Below are positions 11,244 through 24,217 of a stretch of DNA of 64,000 bases, piece after piece. The notes below the pieces were generated by a model, which made no database searches, had not been told where the DNA came from, and saw nothing but the letters and a program-made list of their open reading frames with translations. Position numbers and translations under genes: made by a program. Position 1 is the stretch's first letter. Each line of letters opens with the position of its first letter. Source of the DNA: Primula veris (taxonomy: Eukaryota > Streptophyta > Magnoliopsida > Ericales > Primulaceae); the NCBI GenBank assembly GCA_963682055.1, contig OY821749.1, positions 26,915,631-26,979,630 of the forward strand, read 5' to 3'.

Positions 11244-12139
11244 CATTGTGGAGACATATGTGCATGTACCAAAATATCAACATCTATTCTCTATTGGCCC
11301 CCTTCAATCCAAAGCCAGTCCCCACAGCAACATGTTTTGCACTACTTGTAGTTAGTTTTTCGGAACTTCGTATCCCTTTAAGCTTCCAATTTTTGTATCA
11401 TTACAGGAGTAAGAACAGTTCCTGTCTAGTTATTGAGTCGTGGTCTTCTAATTGGGCACGTACTAAATAGTGTCTAACCATTAGCAAGGATGGTAGTTTC
11501 GTTGAGCCAATTTAACCTTTTGTCGGCTGTATTTTTGTTTTTGCATTATGGTGACTCAACGTTGGATGATTTTGATCCGAACTATACGGTGTTCTTTACT
11601 TTACACATACCTACTCGTATTTATATTTCAAGTACAATACTTCTCTTTTCCCATACTTACTGTGGGTATCCTGTATCATTGTTATTTATTGTGGCACTTT
11701 CTTGGCATGGCTAAATAATATAACATGGTCATTGTTTTTCTCTTTTGTATTGTATATGGCATTTGATGGAGTTTAGGCCAGCACTTATCGATGATTACAT
11801 GTCTTGGGGTGTCAGTAATTTGTGAATGATTTATGTGAGTACAAATCTTCTATTCCATAGTTTATATATCATTTTGTGCTCCATCGATTTTTAAAGTTTG
11901 GACTCGCTTGATGGGGTAGAATATTTGGACTCGTTTGATGTACTTGTTGTCCTTGAATACCTAATTAAATCTTATATTTAAAGTTCGGAAAGTTTTATAC
12001 TCATTCTTGACGTCAACCTATTTATATTTTTAACTTTGCCTAACGGATTAAGTCGATTAGCTTAAAATCGAGAGAAATATATATAACCAAATTTATTTGT
12101 TACATTTATAATATTATCTTTATTAGAATGATATTAAAT
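11244..12139. other. intergenic after ABCB29, no gene seen
   Basis: This holds the likely 3' UTR of the transporter and AT-rich spacer. The open frames at 11246-11470 and 11490-11714 resemble no family and have no splice or start context. Confidence 0.55.
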
Positions 12140-12660
12140 TTCTGAGGGGTAGACACGGTTCAGTTTGGTTTTGTGTAAAACTGAAACTAAAACTGAAATT
12201 TTATTCGATTCGATTTGGGTTCGGTTTGGTTTTCTTGTTTTGGGAATTAAAAATGAACGAACCAAAATTGTTTGGTCTGGTTCAATTTTTCAGAGAAAAA
12301 ATAAAAAATAAATTCTTTTAGGAAAAACATATTTAAATTAAAATAAAAGGTAAAATATATCGAGCAAATCAATAACAACATAATAAGAATTTGAGGCAAA
12401 AAATGTTAGAAAATATTCGTCATGAAAAAATGAATATTAGTAGATAAACAATGAGTTAACAAGTAAAAAAACAATATATATTTATCATGAAAAAATAAAT
12501 GATTATAAAAAAACGTTCGGTTCAGTTTTAAAGTTATGAAACGAAACCAAACTAAAACATACTATTTCTGTTCAGTTTGGTTTTTACATTTTCAAATTAA
12601 AAAACAAACGGTTCGGTTCTGATTCGGTTTTCAGTTCGTTCCGGTTTCCGATTTTTTTGC
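12140..12660. repeat. degenerate transposon-like repeat rich in GGTTCGGTTTGG words
   Basis: Variants of GGTTCGGTTTGGTTTT and its complement recur at both edges (for example near 12160, 12220, 12510, 12570 and 12610) around an AT-rich core. Such subterminal words are typical of old non-autonomous DNA elements. No clean terminal repeat or target duplication was found, so the borders are approximate. Confidence 0.5.
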
Positions 12661-13138
12661 CAAAGCTTTCTCAATCAACTAAAATATATAAGTTTTGACA
12701 GTGGTTTTTCTTTCAAGAATTTCAAAATTGAATTAACTGTTTATTAATTGTTGATGTGCTATTATAAAATATAAAGAGAGTTTGAATTAGGATTAATGTA
12801 TATATGTTTGTCTCAGCAAGATAAAGTTGATTTACATTGATTGGATCAAAAGGTGAAATATTTATAATTTTTAAAGGAAATACCCATATTAAATAGAGGA
12901 AAGTTACCAGCAGATTTAACAATAGTCAATAGATGACATGGAATAGAACTACACATGTACTTCAATTAGTTGTGCAGAGGACCACGTCAATGTCCTCCAA
13001 TATCGTCTAGAAGGACTAAATAATTTGTCCAGTTTAGACCGATATTAAACTTTGGGGAAAAAGAAAAAGGGTTTAATTAAGAACAAACGTAGGGAGACTA
13101 AACACGTGGGGAAAATGAAAAGAAAAACGCATGTACAC

Positions 13139-15136
13139 ATGAGGAATCCCTTGAGGAACATGGCTCCTAGGAGAAGCAGAAGAATAATAAAACTGTAACT
13201 TTCCTTTTTTTTTTTACATTTTTTTCTTGCGTAATTGACTGTTTTGGTTTTTCTGTAGGGCTTCTTTGATCTTTTAAGGACACTTTGTAAAAAATAATTA
13301 GGGTTGAATATACGTGACATGTACTACCACTATAAGCATCTATATATAGATGATGTTTTAAAACTTTGTTGATTAAACACATACTTTTTTTGAAGTACTT
13401 TGATGGCTTTGGTTATATATATTAATGATAGAGTTTGTCAACAGGTGTTTCGTGTTTGTCTGAGTCTGTACTTGTTTCGTTTCGTGTGATCAACGGTTCG
13501 AGATTTGTCTTTCTTGGTTGGGAACTTGCAATAGTTCCGAAACGCTACATGTGTATGTATCTCTATTTGAGAAGGAGACGCACAAATTAATACTACGGTT
13601 TTAATGAACTTTGGCTAGTTTCAAAGAATTGTTTTGAACTGGTTGAATTAATTTTACTAATCCAAGACTAAAATATTCGAAGCAATCTATTATTTAGTTT
13701 TGGGTTGTTTAATGTTTTTAGCTGAATGTGGCATCCGTCCTTTCTGTAACTTTTCTTTAGTTTTTCTTCTTTTTATAATTCTCTCTCAGGCCTGAAAAGT
13801 GAAATCATGTATTTTTTTAAGATGAGCAACATCTAGGTTTTCAGATGTCCGATTGCATTTAGTTCCACTTCATTTTTTCTATATTCAGTAGGTGTTTCAT
13901 TTACTCGATTACAAATCTCAATAGAGATTGTTATCTGGCCCGTGTAGCTTGTGTGGTTGTTACTCTGTTGCTGCACATACCGCTTACTATTGAACTTTTG
14001 GCATGATGGTTAAGTTTTAAACCTTGGCAGTTGGATTTGATGAAACTTTAAATTTGTCATTGACTTATTTCACATATATCTTTAACAGAAACTTAAACAT
14101 GATTGAGCAAGAAACCTGGTCCGATCTTCCGAAAGACCTTTTGTTGTCGATACTCTCTCGATTGACCTTACAAGAACAAACTTGCTCATCTGTTGTGTGC
14201 AAGAGCTGGTTTTCAATTGCCATCTCAGAGCGAGTTTCAAATAAACCCCCATTGCTCCTGAAATTTCCAAAATCTGGTGATATTTATGAGATATATAACC
14301 CGACAACAGGCGAGAGAGACTACACTGAGTTACCACAATTAAGCGGATGTCGAATTTCTGGTAATAGTATGGATGGTTGGTTGCTTGTTTATAATGAAAC
14401 TATAAAAAGGGCCAAGTTCTTTAATCCTTACACTAAAGTTTCCGTAACATTGCCACATTCCAATTTGTTTGATTATCAGCGATTTACATTTTCTTCTTCT
14501 CCGGTATCTAATGATTGTACGGTTTTTGCCTTAAGGACCATATCCCCAACGACTGTTGCTATTGGTACGTGTTATATCAAAACCATGAAGTGGATAACTA
14601 GTTGTTATAGCATGTCTAAACCACCATTGGATGATGATTGGCAAGATATCATCTTTAGCAATGGGCATTTATATTGTATAAGTATTAATGGATGGTTGCG
14701 GATTTTTGATACCCGTATTCGCAAGTGGACTCTTAACGTTGTGCCTCCTTCTAATTTTCCTTTGCTCCCTGTTAAAGATAGGTACAGGGAAGGGTATATC
14801 ACAACTCTCAGTGAACGTATATTTTTTGTATACATGTGTTGCTGCGTTAAAGAACCAATTATATTTAGGCTAGACCAGGCAAACGGAAAGTGGGAAGAAA
14901 TGAAAACTCTCGGTGGTGTTATTTTCTTTGTGAGTACCTGGTCGGCCCAAGCAAGAGTTGATGTTTTGGGAATGAAAGCGAATAACATTTACTTCCCTGA
15001 AGTACGTTTTTATGGACAGCAATGCATAAGGTACTCTGTCAATGAGGGCAGATTTTATCCGAACAAAAGATACTCGCTAGCAAACAAAGAGTATCCTTTG
15101 AGCATTTGGATTGATCCACCCGCATCCCTCTCGTAA
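13139..15136 (+). CDS. F-box protein, DUF295/SKIP23-like (F-box gene 1)
   Basis: This is a probable substrate receptor of an SCF (SKP1-cullin-F-box) ubiquitin ligase. The main exon is 14089-15136. Its F-box begins TWSDLPKDLLLSILSRL and is followed by a C-terminal DUF295-like region ending near YPLSIWIDPPASLS. An upstream exon, 13139-13194, is inferred. It encodes MRNPLRNMAPRRSRRIIK, ends with GT at 13195, and its phase (two bases) matches the acceptor TTTAACAG at 14081-14088 exactly, giving 367 residues. The paralogue at 27507-30203 has the same architecture, which supports this. Alternatives are an in-frame ATG at 13115, or initiation only within the main exon at 14099 (345 residues). The target is unknown. 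Confidence 0.8.
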
Positions 15137-15549
15137 ACAAGTAATTTCTAAATTGATCATTTACATGTCTTTTCTATACATATTTACATTTGTGTTGTTA
15201 ACATCTTTATAATTATAGAATCCTCTGCAGTCCTCAGTCAAATAATATGCCCCGATCTTGTTCTAACTGCATGGCCCTATGATTTTGTATCCAGATGGTT
15301 CAAAACAAATGGTTTCCCTTCATTAAGTGTAGTCTTTTTCGAGAAATTAGCATAACTTGTCTTACTTTTGGAAGAGCTTTTTAAAAATAACCAAAGTTCT
15401 CAAACGGAAATCTGGGACATGGGATTAAACTGTTGCTTACAGTTATTATACAATTGGTTTTCCCTACTCTTATATTACCTGAATTAGTTAATGCTAAGAC
15501 TGAATAAAAGACTAACAACATGATTGTTTTATTACTTACAAGATTGCAG

Positions 15550-15623
15550 TAGCAGAAGGAACTGACAGACAAACCGGTCTAGAGGATTTGGATAAATTCA
15601 CCAAAAATCTCGAGATGATGTAA
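15550..15623 (+). other. possible small downstream exon after F-box gene 1
   Basis: After an acceptor-like TACAAGATTGCAG there is a short open frame reading VAEGTDRQTGLEDLDKFTKN and ending in TAA at 15621. Its composition looks protein-like. It lies 410 bp beyond the F-box stop codon, so it could be an alternative last exon, a 3'-UTR exon or a relic. No donor joining it to the F-box exon was identified. Confidence 0.25.
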
Positions 15624-16399
15624 ATTTTCTTTTCAAGAAGACTTTGCAGGGTATTTGGAGTAACTTTCCACATTTTTTTAGTTATGACTTTTTTTTTTTT
15701 AATTTGGTTTGGCAGTTGCGAAACACCAAACATCAGTTACTAGATTATTTTCTTGGCTGAAAAAGTCAGCGCCTTGTTTGGGATCTTATAATCAGGTACA
15801 ACTATTGATTTATCTCCATTTAACCAGATCCGATATGGCTCAATCAAGTTGCTTTTATGTATTGGTGGAAATCTTTGTTCCATAGTTTTGTGCAAAAACA
15901 TACTTGTGAAGAATATCGTTGGATCTATCAAGTGTTTGTTCACTTTAGTTCGTGATTCTGGTGGTCTTAGCCTGAACTTGTAATTGTTTCTGTTTCAAAC
16001 AAGAACATACATGAAACAAACCAACCATGGGACAAACCCTTGAGCAATTTATACTCTAGTACCATTTGTAAGCTCAACTGACTTCTGCTTTTTCTTTAAG
16101 TTCCCAAGTTAATAGTAATGAATAAGGACTGATTACGAACATGTATGGTCGTATCAAGCACTGACACAAATTTAAAAGATATTAGCGAATCCACATGATT
16201 CAAGATGCTTACAAGTTACAACATCAAGATTTGGCATCATATTTGTTGACCGAGTCTTTTCAAAATCATGTGTTACAATCTAGTAAATTTAAGTATGAAT
16301 TTTGCATCATAATGTTTTTGTATATGGCTCATGAGAAGTAACTTTTATGGGATCCTAATAAATTTCACAACCCCTTCAACACCGATGATTGACTTCCCC

Positions 16400-16423
16400 T
16401 TTCACAAAGTGCACTTTGTGAAA
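16400..16423. repeat. perfect 24-bp palindrome
   Basis: TTTCACAAAGTG followed at once by CACTTTGTGAAA is its own reverse complement with no spacer. No flanking inverted repeat extends it, so it may be a binding site or a small cruciform rather than a MITE. Confidence 0.85.
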
Positions 16424-17212
16424 TGCATGCGAGTATGGGGTTAAAAAAAGTGTATTGGTTTTATCGAAAAGCATGATACACTTTGATATTAAATTGTTTC
16501 TTTTATAGCTAATTGACGGGGTTGGTGCCGTGATTAGTAACATACGCTTTGATATGCGTCAAACACATGTCAACCCAAATCAAACCGGTCAAAATGAGTG
16601 AATTTATTTTATAAAAGATATTTATAAATTGTTAGTCCACAAAACACGTTGATAAAAAAAATTAGATTTGCAAATCAAATTTGTCTTTGAATACATTACT
16701 ATGTTTATTATTGTTATTGATTTTTGTATAATATGCCGTTAAATTAATGATTTATAAATGATTAATTTAGTTTGTTAATTAAATTTACAACATATATTTA
16801 GTCATTAGTTGTTAATGAAGATATTTATCTTATGATGGTTATTAAATATTTAATATTGTCCGAGCTAATACTTTACGTACAATAATGTAATGAAAAAAAT
16901 ATTTTAAATTAAATCTAGTTTTTCACCGGCTTGGTGATACAAACACACATTTAAAAAGTAATAATCCTACGTTCACTCTTTTTAACACTCCAAACCGCAC
17001 TCCGTCTTATGTGAAAAAATTAAAACGAAATTAAATCAACATTGTTAAAAAAGAATGAAATTTACCAAATGTCAACATTGGGAATTTGATATAGCTGAGT
17101 AAACATATTTTAAAAGGTTAGTTACTAGAATGTAATTTACGCAAAATAATAATAATTAAAACATAAATCAATAAACCCCACTTTTTTGGTGAGTTTTATT
17201 GCTAGGGTTTTT

Positions 17213-17216
17213 GTTA

Positions 17217-17267
<51 letters not shown>

Positions 17268-17342
17268 GCTCCTTCCATCTCCCTTCAATTAAGGTGTGTG
17301 TTTCTTTTACTGTCACAATTTTTGTATAAAACACTAGGGTTT
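17213..17342 (+). promoter_or_regulatory. telo-box containing promoter/5' leader region of RPA14
   Basis: Two TAGGGTTT words (17213-17220 and 17335-17342; the complement AAACCCTA is the telo-box) flank a CT/TA-rich stretch and a possible first-exon donor AAG|GTGTGTG near 17293. Telo-boxes are known in plant promoters of replication and translation genes, which fits the RPA gene that follows. Confidence 0.45.
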
Positions 17343-17439
17343 TTGTTTAATTGGATTTAGCTGTAAATTGATTGTGGGTCATTTTCATTTCTCATTTTTA
17401 AGTAATAAGCAAGCTTATTTTGCCCTCTACCCAATTGGG

Positions 17440-18890
17440 TATTGATTATTATATATAGTTCTGAAGCATTTGAAACAAGTTAAAAAAGCATTCAACTTTT
17501 AACTTTAGAGTAACAACCAAACAAACCTTGACTGGTAGTTGTTAGTTTAATAAAAATGGGTCAGACCTAATATATTTTTTCAATTTTATACTATAAGCCA
17601 TTTTATTTTGTTGGATACCAAAATTGAGTATTATACAACTTAGAAGCATTTGAAACAGCTATTTTTTCGACCAACTTAGAAAGCATCCAGCTTTTTGCTT
17701 AAAAGTAGCACCGAAACAAACCTTGACCAGAAGTTATTAGTTTTACTTTATTACATGGGTCAGAACCGATTTATGTGTTTATTTTTTTCATGATATATGC
17801 CATCTTATTTTGTTGGATCCTTAACCGAGTACTTATTATATAGCTTAGAAGCATTTGAAAAGCCAGCTTTTTTACCATGTTAGAAAGCATCCAGCTTTTA
17901 AATTTGAAGTAACAACCAAACATACCTGGACTAAGCTGGTAGTTATTAGTTTAATTAATGGGTCAGACCCAATCAATATCTTTATTTGTTTCTCGATTAA
18001 GTAATATGCGTCTCATTTTGCTGGTTGTCATTTGAGTAGTAATGTCTTATGCAGCTTAACAGCATTTGAAACAGCTAAGTTTCCTACCAAGTTAGAAAGC
18101 ATCCAGCTTTTTGTTTAAAAATAACAACCAAACATACCCTGACTAAGCTGCAGTTGTTACGTTAATAAATGGGTCGGACCCAATTGCTACAAACATGTTT
18201 TTTTTATCTGATGGAATGTCATTTGTAGTGGTGGGTACTATAAGCCATTTTATTTTGTTGGATACCAAAATTGAGTATTATACAGCTTAAAAGCATTTGA
18301 AACAGCTAGCTTTTCAACCAAGTTAGAAAGCTAACAAATTTTAGCTTAAAAGTATCACCCAAACAAACCTTGACTGGAAGTTATTAGTTTTACTTTAATA
18401 TATGGGTCAGGCCCAATTTATATGTTCATTTTTTTTCATAATTGTACTATAAGCCATCTTATTTTGTTGGATACAGACCTGAGTACTTATTATATAGCTT
18501 AGAAGCATTTAAAAAAACTAGCTTTTCTACCAAGTTAAAAAGCATTCAGCTTTTAGCTTAAAAGCAACAACGAAACATACCCTGAATAAGCTGGTAGTTG
18601 TTAGTTTTATAAATAGGTCAGACCCAACCAATATCTTTATTTGTTTCTTGATTACGAAATAAGCCGCCTTATTTTGCTGGTTGCCATTTGGGTATTAATG
18701 TATTATACAATTTAACAGCATTTGAAACAGCTAATGTTCCTACCAAGTTAGAAAGCATCCAGCTTTTTGCTGAAAAATAACAACCTAACATACCCTGACT
18801 AAGCTGCAGTTGTTGGGTCGGACCCAATTGCTATAAACATGTTTTTTTATCCAATGGAATGCCACTTGTAGTGGTGGGTACTGGGTTCCC
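17440..18890 (+). repeat. higher-order tandem repeat, seven ~205-bp monomers
   Basis: The word AGCATTTGAAA begins each of seven monomers at about 17464, 17643, 17848, 18059, 18290, 18500 and 18714. Each continues with TTAGAAAGCATCCAGCTTTT, ACAACCAAACA, TTGACTAAGCTG and GGGTCAGACCCAA. Monomers 2-3-4 match 5-6-7 in order with a 647-655 bp offset (for example 4 and 7 share ACATGTTTTTTT and GTAGTGGTGGGTACT). So a three-monomer block was itself duplicated. The array lies in the presumed 5'-UTR intron of RPA14. Confidence 0.85.
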
Positions 18891-19586
18891 CAGGTTATGT
18901 GACCTATTTTAACCTCCGCTGGATCTTTGCTAAATGAATGAAGCAAAACAACCCCTTGTATTAATTGTTAGAACCTTTTGTAGGTTATTTTGAGTTTTAC
19001 ACCATTTTTTTGTGATTAACTGATCAATGATCAGTTTCGGAAAGAAAATGATTGGAAGGATTACTGAATTGAGACAGGCAATAGTTTTTTTTAGTTTCTT
19101 CCGTGTGATAAAAGCAGCATGTTCATGTTGGGTACAGTTGTAGTTTAAGATGCATTATCTTTTACTTTAACTAGCTCGCAATCGAATGTAGTGGCATTCT
19201 CAACTTAAACTTGGTGATGAAAGACAAAGTTGAAGATAAGAAGTGACTAGTCTAGTTAGAAATAGCTTTGATGATTTTCTGAAAATAATGGGAATGTATC
19301 TTAGCCACATAAATGCTTTGTATATTCTGCTTGAAGGGAAAACTACAGATTTTTGTCCATGCTTCCTTAGAAACTCAAAAGTGTCCCAAATCTTTCAACC
19401 CTTTTTTTTTATAAGCCTTAACTCACCTGATGCATTACTCTTCATTTTCATTTACCGAGTCATGTAAGTTATTGTGATATACTTTTCAACATGAAACTAG
19501 ACATTGTCTTTTCACAAGCTAAACAAAACACTACCTTTATATTTTTTACAATAACCTTATTAGTTAAATCTTTTATTTCGAAGGAT

Positions 19587-20599
19587 ATGGATACGTCAAA
19601 CCCTGCTGTTTTCGTGAATGCTGAGTTGTTGCGCATGTATGTGGGGAGGAAAGTTCGGGCGGTTATTCAGGTTATTCGATCTGATGCTGGTTCGGTAGTT
19701 GGAAAATCTACTGATGAAAAACAGTTGGTGATAAAAGGCTCACCACCTTTTCCCCTTAGTACCTATGTTGAGGTGATTGGCATAGCAGACACTAACCAAT
19801 CTATTCGTGCTGAAATATGGAGCAACTTTGGTGAAAATTTTGGTATGATAATTTTTCAGTTTAGATCACTCCTTACCGTTCTTTCTTAATTTTGCGTTTA
19901 TCATTAAGAATAATTAAGAACTTTGAAAGGTTACCTCATGGCTCTTTGTTTGTTGAAGTATTGTGCATTGACTTCTTTGCATCAGCCTATAAGGGAAAAT
20001 GATTATCCAGATTGTGCTTGCACAACAACAAATTACTTATTGCTTTTCTTCTCTTTTTTGCTAGTTTTAAAAAGCTGGAGCATTTCTTTCTTTCATTCTT
20101 CCCTCTTGTGTAAAAATGTAACGAGTTACTGCTCTTTATAAGAATAAGCATTAGAAACATAGAGTTCAGAAGGTGTCCGAAGTAATGGGAAAATGTCTTT
20201 ATACCGAGTCAAAAATCAACTCTTCAATATGAATATATAAAGACACTGTAATTTCGGGTGACTAAGAGAAGTACATAAAGCTAGTTTTTTTTAGCAATTA
20301 TTGAGGAAATTGTGTCCTCCAAATGTCTCTCTAGGTTATTCGTAATGTTTTGTTTTGGAAGGATATCTTTCAGGTGGAAGTTTGATGTGTTTGTTTTCTT
20401 GTTAGAATTCACTTATCTTTTGATATGATAAGTTAATTTGTTATCGCCTTCAGTAGTTTTTGCTTTTGCTTGACAATATCTAAGATGATTCCCGGTTTGG
20501 ACTTGACGGGCCTCTTTCTCTTTTTATTTTGCAGACATGGCGAACTACAATCAGGTTTGTGTACTCGCAAATGGGGAATATAAGCACTTGTTCATTTGA
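19587..20599 (+). CDS. RPA3: Replication protein A 14 kDa subunit (RPA14/RPA3)
   Basis: This is the smallest subunit of the heterotrimeric single-strand DNA-binding complex RPA, which acts in nuclear replication, repair and recombination. Two coding exons, 19587-19842 and 20535-20599, encode 106 residues, the usual plant length. Family words are MDTSNPAVFVNAELL, VGRKVRAVIQVIRSDAGSV, KQLVIKGSPPFPLSTYVEV, RAEIWSNFGENF and, across the splice, DMANYNQVCVLANGEYKHLF. It is a single OB fold. The phase-1 junction G|AC restores an Asp, confirming the intron. The ATG follows an acceptor-like TTCGAAG, so at least one upstream non-coding exon is likely, separated by an intron holding the tandem repeat array. 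Confidence 0.92.
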
Positions 20600-23500
20600 C
20601 CAAGTACATGAAGCATGCCACCGTAGCAAACAACCTGATGAACCAGCTAGTTTCCTTGTTTTTGGTATCGTACCAGGATTTGGCACTCCTTGAGAATTTC
20701 CTCTTTTTTATGGGTTGACGAGACACAGTTATTAGTAGATTTGGTTGTGGTCTTGGTAATCCTGCTCTATTATCTATGTATAAATCTCTCTTAGACCTTG
20801 GTGGAAATTCTAAGTTTCTGGTTTTAAAATTATCCTGTTAACTCTGTTTGACTGTCTCTATGGTTGGTACTCCAGAATGTAGTTCTCTTAAACTATACAT
20901 CTGTTATTTCCACTTTAGGTAATTGCCTCTTGTTCCCATCTAAAACTTACACCAATTATTTTCGAAAACTATATATAGTGCCAGACAAAAGAGAAAATGG
21001 TTATGATTGTCATTCATTTCGAAGAGCTAATATATGAAGGATTAGTTACAGTAATAGTAGTAGTTTACTTAGTTCCAAACTCAATTCTACTTATTCCTAC
21101 CCTGTCTCCATAGTAATCGTTTATATCTGAGAAGGTAGTAAAATAGTTTGTGAAAATTTCTGTTAAAATCAAATTGTCACTATGTTTGTATTGCTTCATT
21201 TACATTCTGTTTTACACATTAGCTGTTTTCTGATATTTAATTTGAGTGCATCGACTAAGAGTCTCCTAATTGATAAAATAAATTCAGGAAAAATAAATTT
21301 CAGATACCAAAACATCAGAAGGCCTAATCATGAGAATGTGAAAAGTAATAGCACTATTTGAATTTGAGTGCATCAACTAAGATTCTCTTTTCCCATGAAA
21401 CATCCTGTTTTCCGCTTCCTATTATTTCACGTATAGATTTCATTTTTTTTTTCATTTTTTCCTCGTTTCATGTTGTATGCTTCTCGTTTCATTTTCCGCT
21501 TCCGTTGACAACTAAGGTTTTAAAACAATATTTCTTCCCGCTACCAGACACCAAAAAAAAGGGAATTTAAAAAATTATCCAGTTATATAATTTAAAAAAG
21601 GGACTTAACGTGTATCACCTCTTGGTAGCTCTAGGAGAACATTTTTTCCCACACTTCTACATTTATTTATCTTGTGAAATTTTGTTAAGTTAGAGCTTCT
21701 GCACTTAGAAATATTAGCACTTTCTTGATTAATTTGTTTCTTACTGTCCTGCTATGTATGTTTTGTGTTTGATTAATAAGATTCCCAGTTCTGCTTCAAC
21801 ATTCTTTTTTATTGTGTTACGGCCCTCAGAGGATAACTAGATATGGAATTTAGAGACAAATATTAATGTTTAGTACTATAATGAATTGGCCGAAAATCCT
21901 TTGATTTGTTGTGCTCAAATTTTATTTCCTTTTGAGAATTTATAAGTGAAGATAATTAGCTTTATCCTGATTTGCATCCTTTTTTCGAGTTCGTTATTTA
22001 ACCACTTTCAGGGTAAATTATGGAATCCAATGTAACTTGGTAATGTGATCACGTTTGTTTAGGCCCCTTTGACTAGTTTTAAAGGTTCTATCTCACGTCA
22101 CTTGTTTAAATTCTGTAGAATATTTCAGAGAGTCGATTTTTATCTGTTATTGCACCCGAAAGGTGTTTAATTGAGCCGTTTCCACACATTAGTTATATTT
22201 GACATGATCCGAATTCTGAAGGTAGATCAGATCGTTTTTAGCACTAGGCTGTTGTGGTTTACAGTTTACTGTTATTAGTGTTCGACTTTATTTACTGCAT
22301 GTGTATGACTTCATTTTACTGCCCAGGTGATGAAATATAGTAAGTAATTTGAAATAAGTAGAATGACAGAGAGTAAACTGATAACTGAATCTGAAATACA
22401 CTTAAAAATTAGGTCAAACCCAACCTTTGTGATTGGAGCCTCTCATTGAGTGAAAAAAGATGTGTAACATACTAACATGCTTTCTTGCTGTAATTTTTTT
22501 AAACTTCTGTGTCAAAAATATGTTACCTTAACACATAAAACTGACTATCTGATACTAATTGCACAAACCTCGTCCGACTTTCTAACTTTATCTTACAGAA
22601 AAAAACATAACAACACTAACAACAAAACCAAGACTCCTTCCTACCAACCATTCGAGCTATTACCAACAAACACTCCCGTCCCTCCACGAGAATATTTAAG
22701 AATCATCCTCATTTCTTGATTGAGACGCGGCCAATGATCAATCTTCAAACTTAAAACTTGAAGAGGAAAGCCATTTGCTTTAATATATTTTTCGTACAAC
22801 ATTTATTGATCAAGGAAAATGATTGGCCAAAATGAAATGTAATATGTAGAAAGGAAACGTCATGACAACTAACAAGTGCATGTTTCAGCTGCACTATTAC
22901 GTAAAAAATCTAAGAGTTTTTTTTATTTTTTTCTCAACGTTCACGAAAGAGAAAGTACTCAATCTAAGCAAATGTAGAGCTTAAAGAAGTCAAAAGAACT
23001 GAAAGTAAAGCTACTACCCAGAACTGGAAGTAGATATTATAATTTGCTTCCATTTCCAAAACATCATCTCTTGCTGTATAAGAAAATGTTAGATATGAGA
23101 CTAGAAGCAACAAGAGTTAATTAGGTGTTGTGTTAACACGGGTATAACTAGGTGGAGACATGCATCTTAATTAGAATTCACAAGTTGGAATTCGCACAAA
23201 AAGAGAAAATTCCCACTTGAAAGTGAGCAAATTTTGTTACTATTATTTTCAGAAACAATTAATGTGTGAGCAAATTTCCCACTTTAAAAGATGGGATTTT
23301 TTTAACTTGAAACATCGGATGTGCGAAGTAGAAAAAGAAGAGAAGTTTCGAAGAAGAGAGTGATGTCTTAAGTTAGCTCATCCTTTTGTGCTTAAGCGAC
23401 CCTTGGTCTTCAACACATTTTAAGGATTAAACAAAAAGAACCCTATTTTGCCACAAAAAAAAACACAGTTCCGGACCTTCCTTGTATAAGAATTACGGAA

Positions 23501-24217
23501 GATTAAAGTTTTATACTAAATAAGCTAAAAAAAAATCATTTCACTTTCATGGTATTGCTTAGGGCAAGCCCCGATACTCAGTACTCAAACTAAAAAATTT
23601 GTTATTATTTTCAGAAGCAATTAAAGAGGAGCAAAAATGACCTAGTTTGACTCCACAAAAGCACTTATTTGAATTTCCCACTTTCAGTATGGGCTTGTTT
23701 TATTAACTTAAAATATTGGGCATTTGATGTACCATGCAGAAAAAGAAAAGAAAAGAAAAGAAGAATACAGTAACATCTCAAGTTAGCTCATCTTTTTTAT
23801 CTAGCGTCCCTTCAACACATTTTAAGGATTAAACGAAAAAGCCTTATTTCGCCAAGCAATAAATTTAGAGCTTTATAGTAAGTCTTCATTCAGTTCCTGG
23901 AAAAAATACTCCCAAGAGTGGAGCTTAAATATAACATATAGGGTTTCACCATCTATCGGTGATATGCTATATGTAAACCAAATAAGAATAAAAAAATCCT
24001 GATAATCCAAATAATAGTTTTTATAAAAGTATCTTGTATAAAATAAGGGCACACTATTTCTGGAGAAAAAACCTGTCCAATACTTCCCATCGAAACTGAT
24101 AAATGGGGAGAATCCAAAGTTGAAGGTTTAGGTATACTTCACTGTCCGATAAAACCCATATGAAGTTTGTACTAACAAAACATATGAAGTTGCTTTTGGT
24201 ACTTGTTCAGCATATAC
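20600..24217. other. intergenic, no gene seen
   Basis: This holds the RPA14 3' flank and about 3.5 kb of AT-rich spacer. The only structure noted is a diverged direct duplication (23231-23857). Open frames here are short and lack family features. Confidence 0.55.
23231..23857. repeat. diverged direct duplication, ~240 bp units
   Basis: Segment 23231-23452 recurs at 23596-23857. Shared words occur in order: TATTATTTTCAGAA, AAGTTAGCTCATC and TTCAACACATTTTAAGGATT. The second copy contains an AAAAGAAAAG expansion. No terminal repeats suggest a transposon. Confidence 0.65.

Larger units (their letters stand above)
15137..17200. other. intergenic between F-box gene 1 and RPA14
   Basis: Apart from the possible small exon at 15550 and the palindrome at 16400, no gene, RNA gene or recognisable transposon was seen. 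The right half (16600-17150) is very AT-rich. Confidence 0.55.

Noticed and set aside
14605..14988. 127-codon minus-strand frame in F-box gene 1
   Set aside because: Antisense shadow of a well-supported F-box exon with no family features of its own.
17440..18890. CRISPR-like array
   Set aside because: Monomers are ~205 bp and similar along their whole length, in a plant nuclear intron; no short repeat with unique spacers.
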